From: Rosistilla carotiformis
Lineage (GTDB): Bacteria > Planctomycetota > Planctomycetia > Pirellulales > Pirellulaceae
Length of the DNA: 64,000 bases
Assembly: GCF_007753095.1 (NCBI RefSeq)
Contig: NZ_CP036348.1
Span: forward strand, 6,735,411-6,799,410
Direction: 5' to 3'
The translations under genes were made by a program, and so were the position numbers. Shown here piece by piece: positions 16,964-25,731 of the stretch; position 1 is the stretch's first letter; every line of letters starts with the position of its first letter. The notes beneath the pieces were generated by a model, which was not told the origin of the DNA, ran no database searches, and saw only the letters and a list, made by a program, of their open reading frames with translations.

Positions 16964-17160
16964 GACATGGGTGCCGAGCGTCGACTTGTGGTCCGTTCGG
17001 AGAATAGGGAAAACGGTGCAAATCCGTTGCGGTCCCGCCGCTGTAACCGGGGACGAGGCTTAAATCACTGCCACTGTGACCGATGCGATCACGATGATCG
17101 CGGTTGCGGGAAGGCATAAGCCAAGGCTGAACCGGGAGCCAGAAGACCTGCCCAGCTGTC
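16964..17160 (+). promoter_or_regulatory. cobalamin (B12) riboswitch
   Basis: All conserved parts of the class are present in order: GGTGCC at the 5' side (16970), AGGGAAAACGGTGCAAATCC at about 17006, GCCGCTGTAACCGGGGACGA, GCCACTG, GGGAAGGC at about 17108, and a perfect B12 box, GAGCCAGAAGACCTGCC, ending at 17152. The closing stem pairs GACATGGG (16964-16971) with CCCA-GC-TGTC (17151-17160). Adenosyl- or other cobalamin binding normally shuts off the downstream gene. About 190 bases of leader lie between it and the first good start, the DUF1559 gene, so that gene and the lipoprotein after it are the apparent targets. Confidence 0.95.
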
Positions 17161-17253
17161 ATCGCACAATAGCGTCGTACCCTCGGGGAACAGGGAGCGG
17201 ACGTGATTTTTTGGTTGCGCTCGCGTTGCAACGGCACTGGCCGGCAATCGTGC

Positions 17254-17281
17254 GAGCGACGAAAGATCTCGATCTTCGCTC
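17254..17281 (+). promoter_or_regulatory. hairpin in the riboswitch leader (possible expression platform)
   Basis: GAGCGA...AAGATC pairs with GATCTTCGCTC across a two-base turn, with three unpaired bases on the left arm. It lies between the B12 aptamer and the DUF1559 start and has no run of T after it, so it is not a textbook terminator. A role in ribosome access or anti-termination is possible but unproven. Confidence 0.35.
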
Positions 17282-17351
17282 CTGTTCTGCGCCGTAGGGA
17301 CCGCGAACCGTAGAGCCACCGTGGCAGTCGGCTCGAAAGATCTTTCCATCC

Positions 17352-18245
17352 ATGAAAATGAACAATACGCGCAGCGCCGGCTTCACGCTGGTCGAACTGC
17401 TGGTCGTGATCGCAATCATTGGCATCCTCGTCGGATTGCTATTGCCCGCCGTACAACAAGCCCGCGAGGCAGCTCGCCGCATGCAGTGCAAGAACCGGCT
17501 GAAACAGATCACTCTGGCACTGCATAATTATGCCGACACCTACCGCGAAACGATGATTCCCTACGTCGTCGAAGATCAAGCGCGGATCAATTACCTGGCG
17601 ACCTATTCGGGATCGCAAGGCAAGGCGCAGTTCTGGTTCGGAACCGTCGACTACGATCAACCCGATCCGAATCAACAACTCGATTACACCCTAGGCCCCT
17701 TGGCTCCGTTCATCGAGACCAGTTACACGTCGTTCCAGTGTCCCGATTTTGGCCCCGGACAGATGGACACGGTGAAATACGGTTTTCCCGCATCGGGCTT
17801 TGGCTTCAACGGCCACTACCTTTCGCGATCCTCCGGGATCGATTGGTTGCCGCCGACATACGCCGCGGCCCCCAATCCCGAACCGATGGTCCGTCGTTTT
17901 GCTGAAGTCCGTTCGATGAGTGCAACAGTCGCTTTTGCCGACAGCGCCCAAGTCAAACTTGTCTCCTTCTCGCCGCCAGCTTACAGCTTTGAAGAGAACT
18001 GGCTGCTGGAGCCTCCCAGCCACAACTTTCCCTCCGTCCACTTCCGTCATCACGGCGCTGCGAACGTTGCCTTCCTGGACGGACACGTCGAATCGCGAGA
18101 GCGACACTTTAGGATCGACGTTCCTGGCACCAACTATATGTCAGCAGAACAAGCTGCATTGATCGACGAGAAAAAGCTGGGCTACGTCAGTGAGGGTCAC
18201 CTGGACGACCCTGCGTTGCAAGACGAACTGTACGACCGCGAGTAG
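17352..18245 (+). CDS. DUF1559 prepilin-like protein under B12 riboswitch
   Basis: A 297-residue type II pseudopilin-like protein. [19 protein letters not shown] (residues 10-28) is the prepilin cleavage site plus N-terminal helix; [19 protein letters not shown] continues the helix as in all DUF1559 proteins. The rest is a secreted domain ending in the H-x9-DG motif ([12 protein letters not shown]). Such proteins are hugely expanded in planctomycetes, with unknown role, possibly surface or appendage components. Compared with the other three copies here the middle domain is different and shorter, so it is a separate subgroup. The cobalamin riboswitch upstream makes it B12-responsive. A lipoprotein gene follows 58 bases later. 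Confidence 0.93.
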   Translation: MKMNNTRSAGFTLVELLVVIAIIGILVGLLLPAVQQAREAARRMQCKNRLKQITLALHNYADTYRETMIPYVVEDQARINYLATYSGSQGKAQFWFGTVDYDQPDPNQQLDYTLGPLAPFIETSYTSFQCPDFGPGQMDTVKYGFPASGFGFNGHYLSRSSGIDWLPPTYAAAPNPEPMVRRFAEVRSMSATVAFADSAQVKLVSFSPPAYSFEENWLLEPPSHNFPSVHFRHHGAANVAFLDGHVESRERHFRIDVPGTNYMSAEQAALIDEKKLGYVSEGHLDDPALQDELYDRE

Positions 18246-18303
18246 GCGATCCAGTCCGCTGAGTTCCTATTCGCACCCAACGCCTTCCCTGGAAGTTCGA
18301 TCG

Positions 18304-18639
18304 ATGTTCGCCAAAGTAAAAATCCGCCAAGCTGCCGCCTGCCTATTGCTGCTAACTGCCATCGGCTGCGGCGAGACCGCACCGCCGGTCGCCGAGGTCA
18401 CTCAATCGGTCTACGTCGACATCGACACGATGCAAGCGGTTGTCGCCGACACCGTCACGCAGACTCCCGCCATCCACCCGGTCACCGGCAAACGGACGCT
18501 GCAACCAGCACTCTATTGCCCCAAGTGCGAGCGTTGGCACGCGATCCCATCGGTCGAACAGATCAACCGACAACCCGGCGCCACCCGCTGCCCCAAGACC
18601 GGCGCCGAAATGACCGCCGACGGCCCTTTGCCCGAATAG
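18304..18639 (+). CDS. small lipoprotein with a Cys-rich (zinc-ribbon-like) motif
   Basis: A 111-residue protein starting MFAKVKIRQAAACLLLLTAIGC; Cys22 is a likely lipid-attachment site. The mature part has YCPKCERWH (Cys72, Cys75) and RCPKTGAEM (Cys96), which looks like a metal-binding ribbon lacking one of four Cys, or using His79. No known family is recognised. As the second gene after the cobalamin riboswitch it should be B12-controlled too. It could hold a metal or cobalt corrinoid at the membrane, but this is speculation. The gene ends about 48 bases before the dispersed repeat. Confidence 0.75.
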   Translation: MFAKVKIRQAAACLLLLTAIGCGETAPPVAEVTQSVYVDIDTMQAVVADTVTQTPAIHPVTGKRTLQPALYCPKCERWHAIPSVEQINRQPGATRCPKTGAEMTADGPLPE

Positions 18640-18968
18640 CGTTCGGCGGCCAATGGGCCGCAAAGCGGTCGCATTCGTTCCGCAGGCCGGGCCGAAGGCC
18701 AGGCGATTTGCATAGCCCAGGCCAGCGGCCTGGGAACACATCGCGCCCCGGGCACCGCGAGGGCCAACGGCCCGGCGATTTGTTCGCCGATCGATCCGAA
18801 CGCAGCAAATTGCCGGGCCGTTGGCCCTACCGATCAAATGCTGCGATTGCCATTCCCAGGCCGTTGGCCTGGGCTAGGCAAATTGCTGGAGCTTCGCCCC
18901 GCCATACCCAAACCAGGCTCCAAACCCAACCGGACTCCAAACGTTCCGACGGCCATTGGACCGGAGCT
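18640..18968. other. non-coding gap holding a dispersed repeat
   Basis: No gene is supported here. The centre is repeat A (described separately). The right 65 bases (CTCCAAAC twice, GGACC) continue to match the flank of the other copy at 52.38-52.41 kb, so the repeated unit is probably longer than the core. The gap separates the lipoprotein gene from the convergent 3' end of the DUF58 gene. Confidence 0.7.
18687..18903 (+). repeat. dispersed palindromic repeat A, copy 1
   Basis: A 217-base element made of several hairpins: CCCAGGCC/GGCCTGGG twice and GGGCC/GGCCC twice, each around GGCCGTTGGCC or its complement. It matches the reverse complement of 52412-52627 almost base for base (about a dozen differences seen by eye). 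It sits between two convergent genes, a typical site for REP/BIME-like elements, and no transposase is inside. Confidence 0.85.
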
Positions 18969-19862
18969 CTAGAACCGCGATTGACGGCTGGAGAGGTATT
19001 CCGTGAGTGCTTTGTCGAAGGGCATGCTGGTGTCCAGCGGCACGTAATCGACTCGCAACTTGCTGCACCGCTCGCGGTAGCCTTCGCGAAACTCTTCGAT
19101 CGCTTCCAGGTAATCCTGGCGGATCTCGGTCGCGTCGACGGGCATCTTCTGTCCCGTTTCGGGATCCTCGAATTCGACAGGCCCATCGTAGGGAAAATGG
19201 ACTTCCGATTCGTCCAAGATGTGAAACAGAATCACATCGTGGCCGGCGTGTCGCAGTTGCGCCAGAGCTCGATAGACCGGTTCGGGATCGCCCAGCAGAT
19301 CGGAAAAGATCATCAACAGACTGCGGTGCGGCAACATCGCCGCGACGCGGTGCAAGCTGTCGCCGAGGTCGGTCTCTCCTTCGGGCTTCAGCCGCGACAA
19401 CTGGGCCAACAGATCGGTCACCTGGCTGCGACGACTGCGGGCCGGCAGATTCGCTCGCAACTTGTCGCTGAACGTCAGCAGCCCCACCGGATCCTGCTGC
19501 ATGATCATTAGATAACAGAGCGAGGCGGCTAGGCAGATCGAATATTCAAACTTCGAAAACTGCTGGCGATGCGTAAACCCCATCGATCGACTAAGGTCCA
19601 TCATCAGATAGCCGGTCAGATTCGTTTCCGATTCGTATCGTTTGACGTAATACTTGTCGGTCTTGGCGTAGACCAGCCAATCGATCGTCTTGGGGTCGTC
19701 CCCTTTGCTGTAGCGGCGATGCTCGCTGAACTCGACCGAAAACCCGTGGTACGGGCTAGCGTGCAGGCCCTGCAAAAAACCGCGAACGACCATCTGAGCG
19801 CGTAGATCCAGACGCTTGATCTGGTTCAGAACTTCCGGCTTCAGATAGCTTTCGGCGGACAT
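18969..19862 (-). CDS. DUF58 domain protein (vWA-like), partner of MoxR
   Basis: A 297-residue cytoplasmic protein. The DUF58 core HRRYSKGDDPKTIDW is at about 48-62, followed by a von Willebrand-A-like part with a MIDAS motif, MMDLSRSMG near 88-96, and LLTFSDKLR. DUF58 proteins work with MoxR ATPases, which lies 23 bases upstream, in chaperone-like maturation of enzymes or envelope functions. The vWA and BatA-type membrane genes that often follow are absent; the operon instead ends at repeat A. Confidence 0.92.
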   Translation of the reverse strand: MSAESYLKPEVLNQIKRLDLRAQMVVRGFLQGLHASPYHGFSVEFSEHRRYSKGDDPKTIDWLVYAKTDKYYVKRYESETNLTGYLMMDLSRSMGFTHRQQFSKFEYSICLAASLCYLMIMQQDPVGLLTFSDKLRANLPARSRRSQVTDLLAQLSRLKPEGETDLGDSLHRVAAMLPHRSLLMIFSDLLGDPEPVYRALAQLRHAGHDVILFHILDESEVHFPYDGPVEFEDPETGQKMPVDATEIRQDYLEAIEEFREGYRERCSKLRVDYVPLDTSMPFDKALTEYLSSRQSRF

Positions 19863-19885
19863 TGGGTTTCGAACCTAACGGTGGA

Positions 19886-20914
19886 TCATTGAGCGAACTT
19901 GGGGGCTTCGGGAACGGGGACGTCTTTGATCAGTCGAGCGACCAAGTCGTCGGTCGTCACCCCTTCGGCCTGGGCCTGGAAGTTCGTGCTGACGCGATGC
20001 CGCAGGATCGGAACTGCCACGTGCCGCATATCGTCGATGTCGACGCTGAAGCGTCCATCCATCGCGGCGATCGCTTTGCCACCGTTGATCAGAAACTGAC
20101 CAGCTCGCGGACCAGCACCCCAGTCGACCATCTCCTTGATGTAATCGGGAGCCGACGGATCGCGAGGCCGCGTGGCGCGGACCAACATCGATGCGTATTT
20201 GATCGCATAGGGGCTGACCGCCACGCTTTGAACCAACTTCTGCACATTCAGAATCGCCCGCCCCGACAGGACCTTGTTCGGTACCACGATCTCGCCGCGG
20301 GTGGAGTTGGTCAGGATCTGCTCCTCTTCAGCCGCCGACGGATAGTCGACTTTGATGTTGAACATGAAGCGATCCAGTTGAGCTTCGGGCAACGGATACG
20401 TTCCCTCTTGCTCGACAGGATTCTGCGTGGCGATCGTAAAAAACGGATCGGGCAGACTGTAAGTCGTATTGCCGACACTGACCTCGCGTTCCTGCATCGC
20501 TTGCAGCAGCGCCGCTTGGGTCTTGGGCGGAGTCCGGTTGATCTCGTCGGCCAACAAGACGTTGGTGAAGATCGGGCCTTCCATAAAGCGGAACTCGCGG
20601 CGGCCGTTGGGATCCTCTTCCATCACGTTGGTGCCGGTGATGTCCGACGGCATCAGGTCGGGAGTAAACTGGACCCGCTTGAAATCGACGTCCAAGATCT
20701 TCGCCAGCGTGCTGACCATCAACGTCTTGGCCAGGCCGGGGACACCTTCGAGCAGACAGTGGCCACGGGTGAAGATCGCCGCCAGCAATTGCTCGACAAC
20801 CTCGTTCTGCCCCACGATCACCTTGCTCAATTCCTGCCGCATCGTCTGTTGATGCTGAGCGAATTCTCGCAGCACGTCGCCCAGGTTGCGTGGCTTGTTG
20901 GTCGGAGTGTTCAT
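19886..20914 (-). CDS. MoxR family AAA+ ATPase
   Basis: A 342-residue AAA+ ATPase of the MoxR group. Walker A is GVPGLAKT (57-64), Walker [10 protein letters not shown] (about 117-125), followed by the sensor region [24 protein letters not shown]. MoxR proteins couple ATP hydrolysis to assembly or activation of target complexes together with vWA proteins. Located between a small unknown gene (33 bases upstream) and the DUF58 gene (23 bases downstream) in one operon. Confidence 0.95.
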   Translation of the reverse strand: MNTPTNKPRNLGDVLREFAQHQQTMRQELSKVIVGQNEVVEQLLAAIFTRGHCLLEGVPGLAKTLMVSTLAKILDVDFKRVQFTPDLMPSDITGTNVMEEDPNGRREFRFMEGPIFTNVLLADEINRTPPKTQAALLQAMQEREVSVGNTTYSLPDPFFTIATQNPVEQEGTYPLPEAQLDRFMFNIKVDYPSAAEEEQILTNSTRGEIVVPNKVLSGRAILNVQKLVQSVAVSPYAIKYASMLVRATRPRDPSAPDYIKEMVDWGAGPRAGQFLINGGKAIAAMDGRFSVDIDDMRHVAVPILRHRVSTNFQAQAEGVTTDDLVARLIKDVPVPEAPKFAQ

Positions 20915-20947
20915 GCGGCGTACCTGCCTGAGGGTTGGGTGGTTCCG

Positions 20948-21280
20948 TTACTCTTTCGCCAGCGACTTGACGAATTCCACAAAGATCTCGATCTGCTTGG
21001 GCGATTCGATCCGGTCGATCACGCGGTACAAATGTTTGGCGGTCCCAAGCTGCTTGCCGTCCAACGGAACTCCGCCAGCCAACAGGTCGCCGATCGTGCC
21101 GCCGCCGGTCGTCTTCAGCGTCCGCCCGATCTTGCCACCTTGAGTCATCGCCCAAAAAGTGGTCGCGGCGTTGGTGCTGTCGCGATCGGTCGCCACGTCG
21201 GATCGAACCGTGTCGCCTTGCAGCGGTCCGTCGCGGAAGTGAAAGATGATCACGCCACCTTCGATTTGATTCACAGTCAT
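20948..21280 (-). CDS. conserved hypothetical protein upstream of moxR
   Basis: A 110-residue protein starting MTVNQIEGGVIIFHFRDG; this ATG leaves only two bases to the end of the methyltransferase gene. The first 35 residues look like two beta strands with DGPLQGDTVRSD between. The centre is Gly-rich (TTGGGTIGDLLAGG), and the end is helical (PKQIEIFVEFVKSLAKE). No family motif with known function is seen. Tight spacing on both sides makes it part of the MoxR operon. Confidence 0.78.
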   Translation of the reverse strand: MTVNQIEGGVIIFHFRDGPLQGDTVRSDVATDRDSTNAATTFWAMTQGGKIGRTLKTTGGGTIGDLLAGGVPLDGKQLGTAKHLYRVIDRIESPKQIEIFVEFVKSLAKE

Positions 21281-21282
21281 AT

Positions 21283-21900
21283 TTATCTGGGCACTTTGCG
21301 AACGAGTCTCATGTCGTAGGGGCCGCAAAAGGTTAAAAAGCAGGCCCCGTTTTCGGCGTACTTTTCAAACACCGTCTCTAAAAAGTCGCCTTCTCCCGGC
21401 CAAGGGTAGGCGAAGATCAGATCGAAGTCATCCACATACAAACCAATTTCCGGATACACACTATCCTCGGAATGTCCCAGCGAGGGTAGCCCCAGGTCGT
21501 CGGCCAGTCGCTCGCTGCCATCGGGCAGAAAGTTTCCGTGCCACAATTCGACCGATGCCTGCAAGTCGGCGATCGTACGCCGCGCTTCGACGATCAGATC
21601 GGCTTCGGCTTCGATCCCGATCACGTCCCAGCCCAGTTCGTCCGCCAAGCAGCTGACAACAGCAAATCCGCAGCCCCATTCGCAGAAGCGATTTCCCGAG
21701 ACGATCCGCTGGCTGCGGATCAGGTCGAGCGACTGGTGGACCAGTTCAAAATCGGAGGCGACAAACTGTTCGATCGGCGCGCGATCCCAACGATCTTGAA
21801 AACGCTGGATTCGATCGCTCGCTCGCTGCAGCCAATCGGTCGTCGCCTGCGGGGGCACGCGGTCCAGATCGATCGGCAGGTCGATTTCAATCAGAGGCAC
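21283..21900 (-). CDS. class I SAM-dependent methyltransferase
   Basis: A 205-residue protein starting at GTG. SAM-binding motif I is CEWGCGFAVVSCLAD near 82-96, with the acidic end of strand beta2 in IGIEAEADLIVEARR. The later DFDLIFAYPWPGEGDFLE replaces the usual motif IV. This is a small Rossmann methyltransferase of unknown substrate. It follows the isomerase-like gene by 27 bases and precedes the small unknown protein by two. Confidence 0.82.
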   Translation of the reverse strand: MPLIEIDLPIDLDRVPPQATTDWLQRASDRIQRFQDRWDRAPIEQFVASDFELVHQSLDLIRSQRIVSGNRFCEWGCGFAVVSCLADELGWDVIGIEAEADLIVEARRTIADLQASVELWHGNFLPDGSERLADDLGLPSLGHSEDSVYPEIGLYVDDFDLIFAYPWPGEGDFLETVFEKYAENGACFLTFCGPYDMRLVRKVPR

Positions 21901-21927
21901 AGAGGGGGACTTTCGAAGGTTGCCAGC

Positions 21928-22710
21928 TTACATATTGGCCAGATAACCGACTGCATCGGTGATCTCGGCGATCGGATCGGCAGCGCCGCTGCGTTGAACC
22001 ACGACCCAACCTTGATAGTGATGGTTTTCCATGTAGCCAAGGATGTCATGAAAATCGGCCAGTCCTTGCCCTAGCGGAACTTCGATCCCGCGGCCGGCTG
22101 CCAGATCTTGAACTCCATCTCGAGCGGTGATCAGACGAATCCGATCGCCCAAAGCACGAAGGGCTTCGCCGGCGGAGAAGCGGTTGATGATCAGATTGCC
22201 CGGATTAAAGGCGACCGGCGTAAACGATTCCTCGTTGGCGTCCAACAACCGCAACAGATCCGCCCCCTCTTCGGTTCCCGTTTCGGGAGTCAAGAAGGCG
22301 CCGATGTGTGCGCCATAACGATTGATATCATCCAACACACTGCGCAGATGATCCCAAGCGGCGCTTTCGGGATCGCTGGGAACTTGCCCGATTTGGTTGA
22401 CGACCACATCGGTCCCCAACTGGAACGCCATCCGCAGCGTCTGCTTGGTCGCTTCGACGCGGCGGTCCAGATCGTCGAGGACGTCGTAGCCGCGGCGGGT
22501 TTGAAAACGGATCGAACTAATCCGCAAATTCAGATCATCCAGCATCTTCCGGAACTGGCGAACGCCTGTATCGGTTAGTTCGGCTGGACGCAGCTCGGTT
22601 CTGGCGTCGATTTCGACAGCACGGGCGCCCATCTTTGCCGCCATAAGCAAAGCTTTCTTAAAGGGCAGGTTCAGAGATCCCAGTCGGACGGCGATACGAG
22701 TTTGAGACAC
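21928..22710 (-). CDS. sugar phosphate isomerase/epimerase-like TIM barrel protein
   Basis: A 260-residue protein starting at GTG. The pattern fits the xylose-isomerase-like TIM barrel superfamily: MGARAVEIDARTEL early, LRISSIRFQTRRG, DVVVNQIGQVP, IGAFLTPETG, PVAFNPGNLIIN, and VPLGQGLADFHDIL. Metal-ligand positions are partly replaced, e.g. by Asn in FNPGN, so activity is uncertain. It begins the operon leading to MoxR/DUF58; the promoter must be in the 110 bases shared with the divergent secreted-protein gene. Confidence 0.8.
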   Translation of the reverse strand: MSQTRIAVRLGSLNLPFKKALLMAAKMGARAVEIDARTELRPAELTDTGVRQFRKMLDDLNLRISSIRFQTRRGYDVLDDLDRRVEATKQTLRMAFQLGTDVVVNQIGQVPSDPESAAWDHLRSVLDDINRYGAHIGAFLTPETGTEEGADLLRLLDANEESFTPVAFNPGNLIINRFSAGEALRALGDRIRLITARDGVQDLAAGRGIEVPLGQGLADFHDILGYMENHHYQGWVVVQRSGAADPIAEITDAVGYLANM

Positions 22711-22819
22711 GTGTTTTCGTTAGACTCCGCGTGGTGAGGCCCGCCCCAAAGGTGCCAGGCCGAAACAAGAAGGCGCCACTTTAAGCCGCAGCTGAGCTAA
22801 TAGAAAGTGGATTGAGATT

Positions 22820-25597
22820 TTGAAACGAAAATCGCACCGAAACGCATCGATCGCCCGCTTGTCGATCGGCGGGTTCGTTCCGCCGCTGGCGGCACGATGG
22901 GTCGCGATTTTCGTCACCGCAATTTTACTCCCCACACCCTTCGCTGCGAAGGGAGCCCCCTCGAGCGCGGAAACGGTCACCCAATGGTCGTTTGAACAAA
23001 GCAACGACGTCAACTACGACAACTGGCCCGATAATTGGCGGCGCCGCCAAGGGCCGCAGTATCCGGCTTATCTGTCGATCGAAATCGTTCCCAAATCGAC
23101 CGAACTGATGGAAGCCGCGATCCGCGCGGACCATCAATTTGCCCCCTACCGAAAACTCGCCGAGCAGTTGGGGATGCCTCGCGATTGGCTGTTTGCCGAA
23201 CGGATGGTCGACCGCTATCTGAGAGTCCAGTTGAACGGTGGCGCTGCGGTCGTCCAGAGCCCACCGATTGCTGTCGATTCAATTTACAGCTATCGCTTCG
23301 TCGGTTCGATCTTCACCCAAGGCTTGCAACACGATTCGGCTTGGATTGAATTCCTGTTCGTCGACGCCAGTGGTGAGGTGTTGGCAACGCACGCGACCCC
23401 AAAATTCAGCGGCGACACCGAATGGACTCAGATCGCACTACCGACGGTTCCGCCGCCTCAGGACGCCGCGAACATTCTGGTTCGATTGCACGTCCAGCCG
23501 CGCGGCGAAGCGGACATCTACGGCGAAGCGGGCTTCGATAACATTCGCATCGAACGCCTGCCGCAATTGCAGGTCACCACCGACCAGCCGCGCGGGCTGT
23601 ACGCGGTCGGACAATCGGCGACCGCGACCTGCCACGTTTCGGGTTTGGCGGAAGTCGTGACGCGACTGCGATTCCGTTTGCAAGGCCCGCAAGGGGAAGC
23701 GTTGTCAGAATACGAAGCACCGCTGGACGACGCGACGGCAAAGCACTTGCATGGCCCGATGCCTGCGACCGACGGAAGTGCCGCGAAACAGACGCTTACC
23801 CAATCGTGGCAATTGCCGAAACTGGGGCCTGGATTTTATCGCGTCTATGTCGACCTGTACGCGCAGGAAACGCAAACCCACACCGCGACCGCGACCCTTG
23901 CGGTCTTGGAAGAGCTGACGGGGCAGAGTGGACCGTTCGGGTGGACGCTCGGTTCGGGACACGACCCGATCTCACGCCGCGAACTGCCGCAATGGTTACA
24001 TTCGTGTGGCGTCGGCTGGGTGAAATATCCTTGCTGGCTGGATCCAACCGACACGCAAGGAGCCGACGATTTGGCGTGGATGATGGAGCGGTTGCAGGAA
24101 CGGGGCATGAAAAGTGTGGGGATGTTGGATCAACCGCCCCACGAACTGCGGACCCACAACGACCCGCGCACGCGGAAACCGCTTGCGCCACTGCTGCGCG
24201 ATCCGACCGACTGGCAGCCACAACTGGAGGCTTTGCTGACACGACTCTCGATGCGGACTACGTGGTGGCAGATCGGGGGCGAAGGTGATCACAGCTTCTT
24301 GCGACACCCGAATCTCGCCGATACGGTCGACGAGATCCGACGCGAGCTGCAAGGATTCGGCCAACCGATCCGTGTGGCGTTGTCATGGCCCTGGTTGGAT
24401 CCGAGCCCTAACGATTCCACCGGTGGCTGGAAAGCAATTTGCCTGACCGAAAATGAACCCTACACGACAGCTGAATTGGATGCGAACCTGCAGGCGATGA
24501 AATCGGATGCGTTGGAAAAGTGGATCACGTTGGATCCACTGGACGCGGGACGTTATCGCCTGGAAGATCGGATTCGCGATCTGGTCGGACGGATGCTCAC
24601 GGTGCGCCGGCATCAAGTGCCGGTCGCGTTTATTTCCGATCCCTTCGATTCAAAACTGGGCGTCTTGAATCCCGATGCGACCCCCGGTGAAATGCTGCTG
24701 CCGTGGCGTACGACCGCGACCCTGATCGGCGGACTGCAACACGAAGGTTCACTGCAGATGCCCAACCGCAGCGAGAACGTCGTGATGTCCGATGGCGAGC
24801 GGGCGGTGATGGTGGTTTGGAACACGACCCCAACAGAAGAACGAATCTATCTTGGCGAAGGCGTTAAACAAGTCGATGTCTGGGGCCGATCGAAAGACGT
24901 GGCGACCGACGAAGACGGTCGACAGATCGTTTCGGTGGAAACGCTCCCCACCTTTTTGGTCAACGTCCATCCCGCGGTTGCCAAATTCCGCCTGGCCGCT
25001 GATCTGCAACCGACCCGTTTGGAAAGTCTGCCCGGCCGACAACAAACACTCCAATTGCGGTTGAGAAACACCTTCGATTCGGCGCTCACGGGGCGGTTTA
25101 CGGTGCAAACGCCCATCACCTGGGATTCTCCACCCCAACCGACAACCGTCAACGTCGCGGAGGATGCGATCGTCGATGCCACCGTCGACGTGGCGCTTCG
25201 CAGCAACGCGGCGATCGGCCGCGAGCGAGTCCGCTTCGACTTCCTGATCGATGTCGAAAAACGGTTGCGATTTAGCATCTGGCGTGATCTGGACGTCGGC
25301 CCTGAAGACATCCAAATCGATCCCAGCATTCGCTTCGATCCGTCGGGCGCCTTGGTGGTCTCCGTCAATTTGATCAATTTGTCCGACCGCCAACAGGACT
25401 ACAATTGCTATATGTTGACCCAGTCGCAGACGCGGCGACATCAGCGAAACCAATTGACCGTGGGTCCCCAGCAGCAAGTTTCCAAAGACTTTGTCTGGGA
25501 TAATGGCAAGGAATTGCTGGGAACCACGATGACCCTGCAAGCTGAAGATCGCAACAGTAAACGGGTCCTCATCTACCCGATCGTGATCGAGCATTGA
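22820..25597 (+). CDS. large secreted protein of unknown function with a TIM-barrel-like region
   Basis: A 925-residue protein, TTG start with a long basic N-region and hydrophobic segment at about 26-42 ending PFAAKGAPS, i.e. a signal peptide. Residues 50-250 look like a carbohydrate-binding-type beta sandwich (WSFEQSNDVNYDNWPDNW, IYSYRFVGSIF, GFDNIRIERL). About 250-360 is another beta domain. About 370-630 resembles a glycosidase barrel (GVGWVKYPCWLDPTD, TTWWQIGGEGDHSFL). The C-terminal third is beta-rich. I cannot name a catalytic pair, so enzymatic action on glycans is only a guess. Divergent from the isomerase operon. Confidence 0.72.
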   Translation: MKRKSHRNASIARLSIGGFVPPLAARWVAIFVTAILLPTPFAAKGAPSSAETVTQWSFEQSNDVNYDNWPDNWRRRQGPQYPAYLSIEIVPKSTELMEAAIRADHQFAPYRKLAEQLGMPRDWLFAERMVDRYLRVQLNGGAAVVQSPPIAVDSIYSYRFVGSIFTQGLQHDSAWIEFLFVDASGEVLATHATPKFSGDTEWTQIALPTVPPPQDAANILVRLHVQPRGEADIYGEAGFDNIRIERLPQLQVTTDQPRGLYAVGQSATATCHVSGLAEVVTRLRFRLQGPQGEALSEYEAPLDDATAKHLHGPMPATDGSAAKQTLTQSWQLPKLGPGFYRVYVDLYAQETQTHTATATLAVLEELTGQSGPFGWTLGSGHDPISRRELPQWLHSCGVGWVKYPCWLDPTDTQGADDLAWMMERLQERGMKSVGMLDQPPHELRTHNDPRTRKPLAPLLRDPTDWQPQLEALLTRLSMRTTWWQIGGEGDHSFLRHPNLADTVDEIRRELQGFGQPIRVALSWPWLDPSPNDSTGGWKAICLTENEPYTTAELDANLQAMKSDALEKWITLDPLDAGRYRLEDRIRDLVGRMLTVRRHQVPVAFISDPFDSKLGVLNPDATPGEMLLPWRTTATLIGGLQHEGSLQMPNRSENVVMSDGERAVMVVWNTTPTEERIYLGEGVKQVDVWGRSKDVATDEDGRQIVSVETLPTFLVNVHPAVAKFRLAADLQPTRLESLPGRQQTLQLRLRNTFDSALTGRFTVQTPITWDSPPQPTTVNVAEDAIVDATVDVALRSNAAIGRERVRFDFLIDVEKRLRFSIWRDLDVGPEDIQIDPSIRFDPSGALVVSVNLINLSDRQQDYNCYMLTQSQTRRHQRNQLTVGPQQQVSKDFVWDNGKELLGTTMTLQAEDRNSKRVLIYPIVIEH

Positions 25598-25636
25598 TAT
25601 CCAGTGGCTGGCAGGGGTCGGGCGACCCGGTATGCT

Positions 25637-25650
25637 GAAGCGAACGCTTC
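25637..25650. other. perfect short palindrome in an intergenic gap
   Basis: GAAGCGAACGCTTC is a perfect 6-bp inverted repeat around AA, 40 bases after the secreted-protein stop and 80 before the protease start. No T-run follows. Could be a weak terminator or an operator. Confidence 0.25.
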
Positions 25651-25731
25651 AAGTGCCCTCACACGGCTCGATCCGCTAGTCTGCGAACGAAAGTTCCCAT
25701 CCCTCAAGTCCCAGTAATTTAGAACTCATCC

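Noticed and set aside
19862-21319. 485-residue plus-strand frame opposite the MoxR gene
   Set aside because: Antisense shadow of the MoxR gene and its neighbours; His/Arg/Asp-rich, no motif.
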